IMG/VR virus record: IMGVR_UViG_3300044632_001258
Coordinates: 1-50,927 of that record
Direction: 5' to 3' (one strand)
DNA from: a virus
DNA length: 50,927 bases
Positions 14,715-23,357 of this stretch are shown piece by piece; positions within the stretch are counted from its first letter, which is position 1, and the number at the start of each line of letters is the position of its first letter. Both the position numbers and the translations under genes were made by a program. Under the pieces are notes generated by a model. It was not told the origin of the DNA. It ran no database searches and saw nothing but the letters and a program-made list of their open reading frames with translations.

Positions 14715-15294
14715 AATTTCTTGGGTTTGGATATAATTTTAATTTGGATTGGTATTTTTTACCATAGAACTGCGCTCCCTTAATTTGGGTAACTAATGTA
14801 AGGTCATATCTTGGATTTTTACCGTATTGTTTGTCGAACTTAACAATCATATGGTAGTTTGAACCATCGGCAGATGACATCTCAACGATATCATTATCTT
14901 TAATTCTTCCTATTAGAATTTGTTCGGCAATTTTGTCTCTGTTATTATATATTAAATCAATTCCTTCTAATGTATTAGGATTAACTATTTTTGGGTCGTA
15001 GTGTTTACCCTTTTCTTTATATTCAGGGTCCGACAATCTATAGATTCTTTTAATGTAGTGTTCTTTAGGGTTAATTACAAACTCAACAGTTTTATCTTCA
15101 CCTGTTCTTTTATCTTTGAAGTTACCCACAAATGGATTAATTCTTCTCAATCTACGAGAAATGATTTCTTTACTAATATTTAACTCAACAGGGTTGATTT
15201 GTTCTTTTAATAAATCATTAACATTACCAACAACTTTTATTTCAACTTTGTTATTAACGAATTCTCTTAATATTTCTCTAATTAACAATTCCAT
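14713..15294 (-). CDS. Hypothetical protein with ILRE leader, 193 aa
   Basis: Minus-strand gene with TATTTAT 6 bp before its start. The leader MELLIREILREF resembles the tag LIRKVLTE of other proteins, although the residue after LRE is Phe, not a good protease site. The body is basic and beta/alpha-mixed, with VEFVINPKEHYIKRIYRL and a Lys-rich C-terminus (GKKYQSKLKLYPNP). No domain recognised. It stands alone on the minus strand, convergent with the ncRNA. Confidence 0.6.
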   Translation of the reverse strand: MELLIREILREFVNNKVEIKVVGNVNDLLKEQINPVELNISKEIISRRLRRINPFVGNFKDKRTGEDKTVEFVINPKEHYIKRIYRLSDPEYKEKGKHYDPKIVNPNTLEGIDLIYNNRDKIAEQILIGRIKDNDIVEMSSADGSNYHMIVKFDKQYGKNPRYDLTLVTQIKGAQFYGKKYQSKLKLYPNPRN

Positions 15295-15300
15295 TGTTAA

Positions 15301-15307
15301 ATAAATA
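15301..15307 (-). promoter_or_regulatory. TATTTAT-class (probable late) promoter, minus strand
   Basis: ATAAATA on the plus strand is TATTTAT read on the minus strand, 6 bp before the start codon at 15294. Confidence 0.5.
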
Positions 15308-15320
15308 TTTATGATTTAGT

Positions 15321-15351
15321 TTGGTGGAGTAAATATTTCACCATATATTTG
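15321..15351 (+). promoter_or_regulatory. TAnnTTTG promoter
   Basis: TTG 15321-15323, 20 bp spacer, TATATTTG 15344-15351. The first ATG (15362) is 10 bp downstream. Confidence 0.65.
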
Positions 15352-15361
15352 TAGAACCAAA

Positions 15362-15517
15362 ATGATAACACAATCTTTAAAACATAGAACAATGAAAACT
15401 ATTGAGGTTACAATGCAAGAGATATGGATGGCGACTCGTCCAATCGTTCAAAAGAGTAAGAAGGACTATACTCGTAAGCGTAAACACAAGAACCAATCTT
15501 GGGATAAGAATGACTAA
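15362..15517 (+). CDS. Small basic protein, 51 aa
   Basis: ATG 15362 to TAA 15515-15517, with a second possible start at 15392. The C-terminal half is very basic (KSKKDYTRKRKHKNQSW), which suggests nucleic-acid binding. It overlaps the next gene by 8 bp and has a good promoter. A plus-frame shadow beginning with TTG at 15402 in another register is not preferred. Confidence 0.5.
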   Translation: MITQSLKHRTMKTIEVTMQEIWMATRPIVQKSKKDYTRKRKHKNQSWDKND

Positions 15518-15836
15518 CGAGTATATTATCTGTGCGGCGATATGGTATAAAGAATTACCGACACAAACATTCTTACCAAAGAACCTTGATAAAGGTGTGG
15601 TAGTTTGTGGACACAGACACGGACATTGTATTGACATAATGAAAACACTTGGTCAGTTACGAAGTGTTGTTAAGGGACCTGATTCCGTTGGTGATTACGA
15701 ACAGGGATTCCTTTCAAATAAAAACAAATTCTACGACAGGTTCGAATCAATGAGGTTAGCAATTGAGGCTGGTCAAGTGGAATATGACAAACTGTATAAC
15801 CCAAGGATAGGGTTATTCTCCGAAGATTTATATTAA
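15510..15836 (+). CDS. Conserved phage/bacterial protein of unknown function, 108 aa
   Basis: Starts MTNEYIICAAIWYKELP at ATG 15510. Other elements are VVVCGHRHGHCIDIM, QGFLSNKNKFYDRFESMRLA and the end LFSEDLY. This order (ICAAIWY, CGHRHxxCI, GFLTSxNRFVDRxEA, LxSEDLY) is one I know from many phage proteins of unknown function. The conserved Cys/His residues could bind a metal. It ends 4 bp before a strong terminator. Confidence 0.75.
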   Translation: MTNEYIICAAIWYKELPTQTFLPKNLDKGVVVCGHRHGHCIDIMKTLGQLRSVVKGPDSVGDYEQGFLSNKNKFYDRFESMRLAIEAGQVEYDKLYNPRIGLFSEDLY

Positions 15837-15840
15837 GACA

Positions 15841-15866
15841 AACCCATCGAATTCGATGGGTTTTTT
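15841..15866 (+). terminator. Rho-independent terminator
   Basis: AACCCATCGAATTCGATGGGTT is a perfect palindrome followed by a T-run. Confidence 0.88.
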
Positions 15867-15914
15867 GTTAACATATAATTCATATTCTATTAATACTCCA
15901 TGTCTTTACTTTTC

Positions 15915-15921
15915 TATTTAT
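15915..15921 (+). promoter_or_regulatory. TATTTAT-class (probable late) promoter
   Basis: TATTTAT 4 bp before the ATG at 15926, directly after a terminator. Confidence 0.5.
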
Positions 15922-15925
15922 TGGT

Positions 15926-16633
15926 ATGGAATTAAACAAACTTCTTACCATAGTTATTCCTTGTAAAAACGAGGGAAAGACAATAGACCAAACATTAACT
16001 CTGTTAAATTTCCAAGAGGGAATTGAATATGTTAGAGTTATTGTTGCGGATAACTCTGATGATGATTATACGACATATCATTTAGAACAAAGAAACAGGG
16101 ATTACTTTGACCTGAGGATAATACAAGGAGGGTTACCTTCCAAAGCAAGGAATAACGGAGCTGAACAATCTGAAACACCATACATTCTATTTTTAGATTC
16201 GGATATATTTTTGAATGACCCAAAGTTAATCAAAGGTTGTTTAGATAACATGGTTAATGGGAGATTGGACTTGGTAACCTGTAAAGTTAGAAGTTCAACA
16301 GGTAAATACAATTATGTTTTCAGGGTATTTGATTTAATCCAAATAGTTTTCAGATTAATTACACCATTTTGTTTAGGTGGGTTTATGATGGTCAGAACTT
16401 CAACGTTTAATAGAATTGGAGGTTTTGATGAATCGGCCAAAGTTGCTGAGGATTATCTGTTTTCAAAACAAATAAAGACAAACAAGTTTAAAATTTATGA
16501 CTCAGTTGTTTTAACACCACCAAGAAGATTTGAAAACAAAGGACTTTGGTATATGACAAAGTTAATGATTGGTTCATTTTTAAATCGTAATAATAAAAGT
16601 TTCTTTGAAGATGGTCAAAATTATTGGGGATGA
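15926..16633 (+). CDS. Family 2-type glycosyltransferase
   Basis: 235 residues with the GT-A fold opening LTIVIPCKNEGKTIDQTL, a nucleotide-binding VIVADNSDDD, SKARNNGAEQ, the metal-binding LDSDIF (about 91-96), and GGFDESAKVAEDYLFSKQI as the C-terminal acceptor motif with ED. A hydrophobic stretch around 140-155 may contact membrane. It would transfer a sugar from a nucleotide donor, perhaps to host surface glycans or to a phage component; dTDP-sugar genes rfbA and rfbB are elsewhere in the window. Translationally coupled to the following LpxH-like gene. Confidence 0.88.
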   Translation: MELNKLLTIVIPCKNEGKTIDQTLTLLNFQEGIEYVRVIVADNSDDDYTTYHLEQRNRDYFDLRIIQGGLPSKARNNGAEQSETPYILFLDSDIFLNDPKLIKGCLDNMVNGRLDLVTCKVRSSTGKYNYVFRVFDLIQIVFRLITPFCLGGFMMVRTSTFNRIGGFDESAKVAEDYLFSKQIKTNKFKIYDSVVLTPPRRFENKGLWYMTKLMIGSFLNRNNKSFFEDGQNYWG

Positions 16634-17346
16634 ATAACTATAAGACAATTATAATGAGTGATTTACATCTTGGAGCAAGACAATCACAAACAGATAAGAT
16701 AATAGAATTCTTGGATAATAATTCTTCTGATATATTAATATTAAATGGTGATATTATTGATGGGTGGGCACTTAAAGGTAACGGTAAATGGACACCAAAT
16801 TGTACCAAAATATTCAGAAAATTTATGAAGATGTCAGAGAAAGGAACTAAGGTTATTTACATACGAGGTAATCACGATGATTTTTTAAAGGATTTTATCC
16901 CATTCAAATTAAATAACATAAGGATTGTTAGAAAATATGTATATGTTGGTATTGATGGTAGAACTTATTTTTGTTTTCACGGAGATGTTTTGGACTTTGT
17001 AATTATGGAGGCAAGGTGGTTAGCGGTGATTGGTGGATATTCTTACGATATTGTCATTAAGTTCAATACGTTTTATAATAAGGTACGAAAGTGGTTTAAT
17101 TTACCATATCATTCTTTAGCAAATACAATTAAACAATCTGTTAAAGGGGCTATTAACTTTGTATCTGATTTTGAGACAAATGCTAAAGCGCTTGCCAATC
17201 AAAAGGGATATGACGTTGCGGTATGTGGACATATCCATCAGCCAAAGATGGAAATTGATTATATGAATTCTGGAGATTTTTGTGAAAATTCAACATGTTT
17301 GGTTGAACATTTTGATGGAACATGGGACATAATTAATATGTCCTAA
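16630..17346 (+). CDS. LpxH-like UDP-2,3-diacylglucosamine pyrophosphatase family phosphoesterase
   Basis: 238 residues starting MNNYKTIIMSDLHLGAR (D11, H13), with NGDIIDGW, RGNHDDF, CFHGD and VCGHIHQPKM. This is the LpxH/YbbF-type layout, with the long Arg/Lys-rich insertion between HGD and GHIH. LpxH cleaves UDP-diacylglucosamine in lipid A synthesis; in phages and many bacteria related proteins have other or unknown substrates. Start at 16630 is chosen because it overlaps the glycosyltransferase stop (ATGA); an ATG at 16624 would add two residues. It probably acts with the glycosyltransferase on the envelope. Confidence 0.85.
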   Translation: MNNYKTIIMSDLHLGARQSQTDKIIEFLDNNSSDILILNGDIIDGWALKGNGKWTPNCTKIFRKFMKMSEKGTKVIYIRGNHDDFLKDFIPFKLNNIRIVRKYVYVGIDGRTYFCFHGDVLDFVIMEARWLAVIGGYSYDIVIKFNTFYNKVRKWFNLPYHSLANTIKQSVKGAINFVSDFETNAKALANQKGYDVAVCGHIHQPKMEIDYMNSGDFCENSTCLVEHFDGTWDIINMS

Positions 17347-17360
17347 TTAAAGTTTTATTA

Positions 17361-17367
17361 TATTTAT
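17361..17367 (+). promoter_or_regulatory. TATTTAT-class (probable late) promoter
   Basis: TATTTAT followed by 5 bp and ATG 17373; it heads the two-component gene cluster. Confidence 0.5.
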
Positions 17368-17372
17368 AAAAT

Positions 17373-18959
17373 ATGACAAAAAATACAAAAATATATTTAC
17401 TTCTATCAATTATCATAATGTCTGTTTTCTTTGTCGTTAAAACATCTGTTTTACTTGAAATTCAGGAATCAACAAGAGTAACAAGAGGTGTTGAATATAT
17501 TTGTTTCTTACTATTTATCCCACTTTTCACATTAATAATTCGTGGAATCACTGGTGAGCAAACCAAAAAACTTGACGAGACAGATAAGTTTATTGACAAA
17601 GCCGCAATTATATCCATCACAGATAGAAAAGGTAGAATAACTTATGTTAACGATAAGTTTGAACAGGTTTCAGGATGGAAACTTGAAGAAGTTATTGGTA
17701 AAGACCACTCAATCGTAAACTCTGGGTTACAACCTGATGGATACTGGGGTAAGATGTATGAAACGGTTATGAAGGGTGAGATATGGAATGACATTGTTTG
17801 TAATAAAGCTAAGGATGGTAGTTTATATTATGTTGATACCTATATTAGAGCTAGATTTGATGCTAATGGTAAATTAGAAGGGTTCTCCTCCATTAGACAA
17901 GACATTACCGATTTAAAGACAAAAGAATTGGATATTAGAAACAGAATGAACGCTATTAACAAATCTAATGCGGTGATTGAGTTTGATTTATCAGGGAATA
18001 TAATTTACGCTAACCAAAACTTTTGTAATGTTATGGGTTATACTCTAAAAGAATTAAAGGGGAATCACCACCGTATATTCTGTACGGAAGAATATTCAAA
18101 ATCAGATGAGTATAAAGAATTTTGGTCTAAGTTAAAAAATGGAGACTTTGTATCTGCACAGTTTAATAGAATTAAAAAAAATGGTGAAGAAATTTGGTTA
18201 CAGGCAACATATAATCCAATTTTTGACAATAATGGACAGTCAGTTAGAGTTATGAAAATTGCGGTAGATATTACCGACAAAGTTTTACAATCAAAAGAGA
18301 TTGAAAGAAAAAATACCTATTTAGAACATGCTGCTAAAATATTAAGACACGACATGCACTCTGGTATTAACACATATATGCCAAGAGGTGTTAACTCATT
18401 AGAAAGAAGATTAACTCAAGAAGATATAGTTAATCTTAAAATTGAAGCCCCACTTAAAATGATTAAGGAGGGACTTAAACATTCACAGAAAGTTTATAAA
18501 GGTGTTTATGAGTTTACCAATCTTGTTAAGAAAGATGTGGTACTAAATAAAGACGAGTGTAATATCAAAGTGATTCTTGACGATTACTTATCATCAACGG
18601 CATATGCTAGTCAGGTAATATTAGATGATAATCTACCAACAATTGAATTGAATGAACCATTGTTCTGTACCGCGGTGGATAACCTAATCAGAAATGGTTT
18701 AAAGTATAACGACTCAGCAACAAAGTTTGTTAAGATATATTCTGAGGGTGATTTCATTTATATCCAAGATAATGGCAGAGGAATTACTCAAGAGGATTTT
18801 AATCATTTATCTAAACCTTATACAAGAAAAGAAGGACAGAAAGAATCAGGAACTGGTTTGGGTCTCAATATCTGTGTTGCAATTTTAGAAGAGCACGGAT
18901 TTGAAATCACTTGTGAAAAAAATAAAATTGGAACTAAAATGAAAATTAAAATAAAATGA
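17373..18959 (+). CDS. Membrane PAS-PAS sensor histidine kinase
   Basis: 528 residues. Two membrane spans (about 7-27 and 41-58) with almost no periplasmic loop; PAS 1 (about 72-180, with KDHSIVNSGLQPDGYW and SSIRQDITD); PAS 2 (about 195-302); a dimerisation helix with LRHDMHSG and likely phospho-His326; and an ATPase domain with N-box DNLIRNGLKYND (436-447), DNGRG (466-470) and GTGLGL (493-498). It should sense an intracellular or redox/ligand signal and autophosphorylate. The C-terminal 215 residues are closely similar to those of the kinase at 19597. A full sensor kinase is unusual in a phage. Confidence 0.9.
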   Translation: MTKNTKIYLLLSIIIMSVFFVVKTSVLLEIQESTRVTRGVEYICFLLFIPLFTLIIRGITGEQTKKLDETDKFIDKAAIISITDRKGRITYVNDKFEQVSGWKLEEVIGKDHSIVNSGLQPDGYWGKMYETVMKGEIWNDIVCNKAKDGSLYYVDTYIRARFDANGKLEGFSSIRQDITDLKTKELDIRNRMNAINKSNAVIEFDLSGNIIYANQNFCNVMGYTLKELKGNHHRIFCTEEYSKSDEYKEFWSKLKNGDFVSAQFNRIKKNGEEIWLQATYNPIFDNNGQSVRVMKIAVDITDKVLQSKEIERKNTYLEHAAKILRHDMHSGINTYMPRGVNSLERRLTQEDIVNLKIEAPLKMIKEGLKHSQKVYKGVYEFTNLVKKDVVLNKDECNIKVILDDYLSSTAYASQVILDDNLPTIELNEPLFCTAVDNLIRNGLKYNDSATKFVKIYSEGDFIYIQDNGRGITQEDFNHLSKPYTRKEGQKESGTGLGLNICVAILEEHGFEITCEKNKIGTKMKIKIK

Positions 18960-19600
18960 GAAAGGTATTGTTAGTATTATTATTTGTGTTGTTTGGAATG
19001 ATATCCTATTCACAGACAAAATACCCAATTAAAACCATCTTCAGAGGAGATTCTGTTGTTATTTTAACAATTCAGCAATCTGACAATATTAATAAGATGA
19101 TTGAAAAAAACTCAAGATTAATAAAAGAAAATAATGCGAAAGTTCAGGAGTATGTGGGTAGAATTAAAGTACTTGAACAAGAGACTAATAACCAAAAAGC
19201 TGATATTGATAGTTTGTCTAACGCTCTATTAGAGTGTCTGAATAGTTTAGAAGTGGTGCAGTATAATTCAGATACATTATTAAAGCAATATGATGAATTA
19301 AACCTAACAATCTATGAAATGGCGGTTGGACCAACACTTCTCTATACATTACCTCCATATAAAGATGTTTTATTTTTAAATCTTAAACATTTCAATATGT
19401 TTATTGATTCCGATGGGTCATTAATACTTGAACGTATGACTCCGTCTCAAATGAAAAAATACGATAAGTGGAGAGAGACATATGGAAATGAATCTTTAAT
19501 GTATATTGATTATCAAAAAGTAATTAGGTTCCGAAATTTCCAAGACGAATTACTTGAAAGAGTTATATGGAAAAATAAATTTAATTACGATAGTAAATGA
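18956..19600 (+). CDS. Secreted coiled-coil protein, 214 aa
   Basis: Overlaps the kinase stop by ATGA. A signal peptide (RKVLLVLLFVLFGMISYSQ) is followed by YPIKTIFRGDSVVILTIQQ, then a heptad-type coiled coil (about 40-105) and a C-terminal domain containing FRNFQDEL. The GDSVVILTIQQ segment resembles GDTGVFFNKQQ in the spanin-like protein at 24745, so the two may be paralogues. It probably lies in the periplasm between the two kinases' membrane parts, and could be an extracytoplasmic sensor or scaffold for them. Confidence 0.65.
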   Translation: MRKVLLVLLFVLFGMISYSQTKYPIKTIFRGDSVVILTIQQSDNINKMIEKNSRLIKENNAKVQEYVGRIKVLEQETNNQKADIDSLSNALLECLNSLEVVQYNSDTLLKQYDELNLTIYEMAVGPTLLYTLPPYKDVLFLNLKHFNMFIDSDGSLILERMTPSQMKKYDKWRETYGNESLMYIDYQKVIRFRNFQDELLERVIWKNKFNYDSK

Positions 19601-20916
19601 AAAGAATAATTATTGTTTTACTCACACTATTTTGTTTCATTAATGTTAACGGACAAGATACTTTAATTGATGGAATTAACGCAAGTTGGATAGACCCTGA
19701 AACTCAAACAGACAGTATGGTTGTATCTGAAATGAGAATTAGGGATTTAATTCCTGATAAGATTATACCAAGTTGGATTGAACCTGATAAAATATTTGAC
19801 AACCCAAAAGAATTAAGTCAGGAAGATGTGAAACTTTTGGAAGCGGATGTTAAATTTATGACTGACCTTCCACAGAGTTATGATGAGTTACCTAAAGAAG
19901 ATTTACAGAAAGTATTAACTCAAATTGACAATAAGATTACTGAATTAAGACAAGAGATTGATAATTTAATTAAGGCAAGAGCAAACGAGGAACTTATTAA
20001 AACAAAGAAAGGAACATTAACTGGATTAGAAAAGGAAAAGAATATCATCAACTTAACATTAACAGGTGGTGAACTTAAAGACGCAAATGGTAACTTGATT
20101 GGGCAGAACGATGAGTTAAAGATACAACAGGACAAACTTAAAAGATATCTTTATATTGCGTTAAGTGGTTTGGCGTTACTTGGTTTAGTAGTTGCGGTTG
20201 TGTTACAAAGAAAGAGAATACAGGTTCAAGACGTTGAGATTGAAGAACAACTTAATGATATTGCCAAGAAGAATAGTTACCTGGAACACGCAGCTAGAAT
20301 CATCAGACATGATATGCACTCCGGTATTAACACATATATGCCAAGAGGTATTACATCATTAGAAAAGAGATTAACTACTGAAGACATCCAAAGATTAAAG
20401 ATTGAGGGTGCGTTAAAGATGGTTAAAGAAGGGTTAAGTCATACACAAAGAGTATACAAGAGTGTTTATGAATTCACAAATCTTGTTAAACAAAATGTGG
20501 TATTGAATAAAACTTTGGTTAACACTAAAGATTTGATATGGAAATACATTTCACCAAATTCTTATAGTTCACAAGTTGAGATATCCGATTTAACCGATAT
20601 GGAAGTTAACGAAACTTTATTCTGTAATGCGGTTGAAAACTTAATTAAGAATGGACTGTCATATAATGATAGTGAAGTTAAAAGAGTTAAAATATATAAC
20701 GAAGAAGAATATTTAATAGTTGAGGACAACGGTAGAGGGTTCTCACAAAAAGATTTTGAAAAACATTTAACAAAGTATTCAAAGAAGGCGGATGTCACTG
20801 GTGACGAAAAGGGTCTTGGATTGAATATATGTGTTGCGATATTAGAAGAGCATGGTTTCAAATTAACTTGTGAGAAAATTGAAAGTGGGACCAAAATGAA
20901 AATAAAAATAAAATAA
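19597..20916 (+). CDS. Histidine kinase with periplasmic coiled-coil domain
   Basis: 439 residues. Signal peptide (1-19), a periplasmic region with repeated W-I-(D/E)-P motifs (31-34 and 60-63) and a coiled coil (about 105-155), a membrane span (about 185-204), then IIRHDMHSG with phospho-His238, ENLIKNGLSYND, DNGRGF and GLGLNICVAILEEHGF. The cytoplasmic half matches the kinase at 17373, but the sensor half is completely different: extracytoplasmic instead of PAS. So two inputs appear to feed one output. Start overlaps the previous stop by ATGA. Confidence 0.88.
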   Translation: MKRIIIVLLTLFCFINVNGQDTLIDGINASWIDPETQTDSMVVSEMRIRDLIPDKIIPSWIEPDKIFDNPKELSQEDVKLLEADVKFMTDLPQSYDELPKEDLQKVLTQIDNKITELRQEIDNLIKARANEELIKTKKGTLTGLEKEKNIINLTLTGGELKDANGNLIGQNDELKIQQDKLKRYLYIALSGLALLGLVVAVVLQRKRIQVQDVEIEEQLNDIAKKNSYLEHAARIIRHDMHSGINTYMPRGITSLEKRLTTEDIQRLKIEGALKMVKEGLSHTQRVYKSVYEFTNLVKQNVVLNKTLVNTKDLIWKYISPNSYSSQVEISDLTDMEVNETLFCNAVENLIKNGLSYNDSEVKRVKIYNEEEYLIVEDNGRGFSQKDFEKHLTKYSKKADVTGDEKGLGLNICVAILEEHGFKLTCEKIESGTKMKIKIK

Positions 20917-20931
20917 AAGAGAAAGAAAAAA

Positions 20932-21363
20932 ATGATTGATTCAATCTTATTAGTGGATGACGAGGATTTATTCCACTTGGTTTTTGAGGACAGTTGCTCC
21001 TTGTTAGACATTACATTGTCATTAAAGAGTTTGAATAGTTCAGACGAAGCTGCTAAATTATTTGCCGATTGGCAGAAGAAATCTGACGGAAGACCAGAGT
21101 GTGTTTTTGTTGATTTAAACATTATAGGTTCATCATTTGATGGTATTGAGCTTATCCGTAAGGTTAACTTTGAATATGGTAACCACGTAGTGATTGGTAT
21201 TATATCTTCAAGTAATGAACCTGAAGAACAGGCTAAAGCAGTTCAGGCGGGAGCTCAGTTTTGGATTATTAAGTCCGATGATATTGAACCAAGATTGGAA
21301 GAATTCAAAAAAGATTACGAAGGATACAAAAACAGAACCGCACCGTTTAAAGTTTACAAATGA
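20932..21363 (+). CDS. Stand-alone response regulator receiver
   Basis: 143 residues forming one receiver domain: acidic cluster D9-D10-E11, phospho-acceptor D61 in VFVDLN, the switch Ser in ISSSNE (92-94) and Lys114 in WIIKSDD. There is no DNA-binding or enzymatic output domain, so it probably works by protein contact, perhaps with the coiled-coil membrane protein encoded next (ATGA overlap). It should be the phosphoryl acceptor from both kinases upstream. Confidence 0.88.
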   Translation: MIDSILLVDDEDLFHLVFEDSCSLLDITLSLKSLNSSDEAAKLFADWQKKSDGRPECVFVDLNIIGSSFDGIELIRKVNFEYGNHVVIGIISSSNEPEEQAKAVQAGAQFWIIKSDDIEPRLEEFKKDYEGYKNRTAPFKVYK

Positions 21364-22046
21364 TTGTTTTAAGTAAAGATACTAAAAAAGAACTAATTGA
21401 ACTCCTTCAATCCAAGAACATTGGGTTGGAGGGGAACATAGTTAAACTTATTGACCCTGAGGGTGATGATGAGTTTAAAACTTATTTAAAACAATGTGTT
21501 GATAAAGATATTGCTGCGAGGAGAAAACGTTTGGAAATGACAAAACAAGTCCAAACACAAAATGCTGAATTAACCAAACTTAATGAGGCCAATCAGACAA
21601 TGATGGAAGAACTCCAAGAAACATTAAAAAATGTTGAGGAGTCAAAACTAACATTTGAAGTTCAAAACAGAGAACTAAATGAATGGAAACAAGAGAATTT
21701 AAGATTGACAGATGAGCTCCAACAGGAAATGGCTAAATCAGAACAAGCAAGAATTATTGCTGAAAACGCAAAGAACGAAGCGGAAAACAATTTAGATTTA
21801 ATTCAAAAGAAAACTCAATTTGAGTTGATTAACAATATTGTTAGAGTTGCTCTTTATGTAATCATTGGTGTTGGAACCATAACCACTGGAATATATGTTT
21901 ATTCTATGACAATAGGGATGGATACTGACATCATCGGTTCCACTTGGAGTAATATGTTTGGTATCCTGTTAACAAACAGTTTCAGTATAGTGGGAACAAT
22001 ACTTGGGGTGAAGTATGGAGCGAGTCCTAACAAAGAAGATAAATAA
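21360..22046 (+). CDS. Coiled-coil protein with two C-terminal membrane spans
   Basis: 228 residues, start overlapping the response regulator stop by ATGA. Residues about 50-155 form a long coiled coil (RRKRLEMTKQVQTQNAELTK...); two hydrophobic segments follow (about 158-182 and 195-215), then a short basic tail. A soluble helical rod attached to a membrane hairpin could transmit the receiver's state to the membrane. Candidate output module of the two-component cluster; no family recognised. Confidence 0.65.
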   Translation: MIVLSKDTKKELIELLQSKNIGLEGNIVKLIDPEGDDEFKTYLKQCVDKDIAARRKRLEMTKQVQTQNAELTKLNEANQTMMEELQETLKNVEESKLTFEVQNRELNEWKQENLRLTDELQQEMAKSEQARIIAENAKNEAENNLDLIQKKTQFELINNIVRVALYVIIGVGTITTGIYVYSMTIGMDTDIIGSTWSNMFGILLTNSFSIVGTILGVKYGASPNKEDK

Positions 22047-22064
22047 AAAATAAAAATAAAAAAA

Positions 22065-22604
22065 ATGAGTAGATTAAAAAGAATGTTATTTGGAGAAACA
22101 CCATACGTTAAGGTGGAAGATAAAAACCGTTTCTATTATATGTTGCAACAGATGCAATCTAATAGATGGAAAATTACAGGGATTATTTTATTCTTGTTCT
22201 TTTTCATAATTTTTGGTATCAATATGGCAGTTATGTTCCAAGTTGAGATTGCTGAAAACTGGAAAGAAATGTTGTTGATTTTATTTGGAGCCTTTGTAGG
22301 TAACTTGAATAAGGTTGTTGACTATTGGTTCAACTCTGAAGACAGAGATAAGATGCTAATCCAAAAGGTTGATGAAGAAGACGGAAGTAGTTTATCAAAT
22401 GTAAGTGAATTCCCAACAACCCCAAGACCTCCACAGGAACCAATTATTATTGTAAGACAGGAACCAACTCCTGAACCTGCACCGTATGTGGAACCTGAGG
22501 TATATAATGAAGAAGTGTTACCATATGAAGAACCACTACCGTATGAGGAACCATTGATAGATGAAGGGGAAGAAACCCCACCATCAGAAGAAGAAAATAT
22601 ATAA
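22065..22604 (+). CDS. Two-span membrane protein with acidic Pro/Glu tail
   Basis: 179 residues. Two membrane spans (about 38-60 and 66-86) joined by a short loop, and a long C-terminal tail rich in Pro and Glu, with repeats of the type (L)PYEEPLPYEEPL. The size, two-span hairpin and charged tail are compatible with a holin or a membrane effector. Its location before the lysis cassette and after the response regulator would link sensing to lysis, but that is speculative. A terminator follows. Confidence 0.6.
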   Translation: MSRLKRMLFGETPYVKVEDKNRFYYMLQQMQSNRWKITGIILFLFFFIIFGINMAVMFQVEIAENWKEMLLILFGAFVGNLNKVVDYWFNSEDRDKMLIQKVDEEDGSSLSNVSEFPTTPRPPQEPIIIVRQEPTPEPAPYVEPEVYNEEVLPYEEPLPYEEPLIDEGEETPPSEEENI

Positions 22605-22610
22605 TAAAAG

Positions 22611-22636
22611 AACCCGGTTGACATACCGGGTTTTTT
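22611..22636 (+). terminator. Rho-independent terminator after the two-component cluster
   Basis: AACCCGG and CCGGGTT form the stem, followed by TTTTTT. Confidence 0.85.
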
Positions 22637-22652
22637 AATTTACATTTATATT

Positions 22653-23027
22653 ATGAATAAAAAATATAAAATACTTTTTGTTATTTGTGCGGTGTTGTTA
22701 ATACTAATATCTACACTAATAATTTTGCGTAAACCAAATACTGAACCTGTAACTCCCAAAAATGAATTTAAAATTCATAAAAATATTACCGAACCTACCA
22801 TTGTTGATACTCTAATAGCTGCGGAACCCAAAAGTAATGTTTGGCCAATTAGAGTGGAAAGTGTTCAAAAATCATATGAAAAGAATACACCTAAATGGCA
22901 AGTAATTGCTGAGAATGGTTTGATGTATTATACTAATAAGAAACCTAAGGTTGGTGATATTGCATTTTATATTAACGATAATGATGATATAACTGATAAA
23001 TATGGTAGAGTGGAAAGAACAAGATAA
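22653..23027 (+). CDS. Membrane-anchored hypothetical protein, 124 aa
   Basis: An N-terminal anchor (about 6-25, ILFVICAVLLILISTLIIL), a Pro/Glu/Thr-rich linker, and a C-terminal domain with WQVIAENGLMYYTNKKPKVGDIAFY. A CATTTAT, one base off the TATTTAT motif, lies just upstream. The layout resembles the anchored protein at 10783. Function unknown. Confidence 0.55.
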   Translation: MNKKYKILFVICAVLLILISTLIILRKPNTEPVTPKNEFKIHKNITEPTIVDTLIAAEPKSNVWPIRVESVQKSYEKNTPKWQVIAENGLMYYTNKKPKVGDIAFYINDNDDITDKYGRVERTR

Positions 23028-23214
23028 GGATAACTTTATTGGACTATACAAGAATTACATTCTTCGGGTAGAACAGATGGGGTCACAAAAATGGTGGTGG
23101 GCAGTGTATAAGGATAATGAGGACTTATGTTATGACAACCCTTTTACAAGAAACGCTGAATATGGAAAAAAACTTGCAGAACAATGTGTCCGAGAGGACG
23201 AAAGTGGGAGTTAG
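23002..23214 (+). CDS. Hypothetical protein, 70 aa
   Basis: Starts within the end of the preceding gene (26 bp overlap). Contains GLYKNYILRVEQMGSQKWWW and NAEYGKKLAEQC, giving a strand-strand-helix pattern. Unknown function. Confidence 0.5.
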   Translation: MVEWKEQDKDNFIGLYKNYILRVEQMGSQKWWWAVYKDNEDLCYDNPFTRNAEYGKKLAEQCVREDESGS

Positions 23215-23338
23215 ATTCCCTAATGAATCTTTTTTTGAGGAGATAGAAATTAATATTGTAAATTTTAAACCCGATAAACATTTTTCTGACGAAATTTTTG
23301 GGTGGTATAACGGCACTTACATCTCAATAAAAAAATAG
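23162..23338 (+). CDS. Hypothetical protein, 58 aa (start uncertain)
   Basis: An overlapping frame; the C-terminal part (FPNESFFEEIEINIVNFKPD..WYNGTYISI) looks like real protein sequence. The start may be ATG 23162 or a later GTG near 23186 or 23204, since the first 16 codons overlap the preceding gene. Unknown function. Confidence 0.4.
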   Translation: MEKNLQNNVSERTKVGVRFPNESFFEEIEINIVNFKPDKHFSDEIFGWYNGTYISIKK

Positions 23339-23357
23339 CATTTAGTCTTTTTTATAA

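Noticed and set aside
15402-15509. N-terminal extension of the 15510 frame from a TTG
   Set aside because: It overlaps the 51-aa basic ORF and is an Arg-rich shadow; the conserved domain starts at ATG 15510.
20562-21122. 186-codon minus-strand frame across the kinase/regulator junction
   Set aside because: It covers two well-supported plus-strand genes and has Ser/Phe-rich antisense composition.
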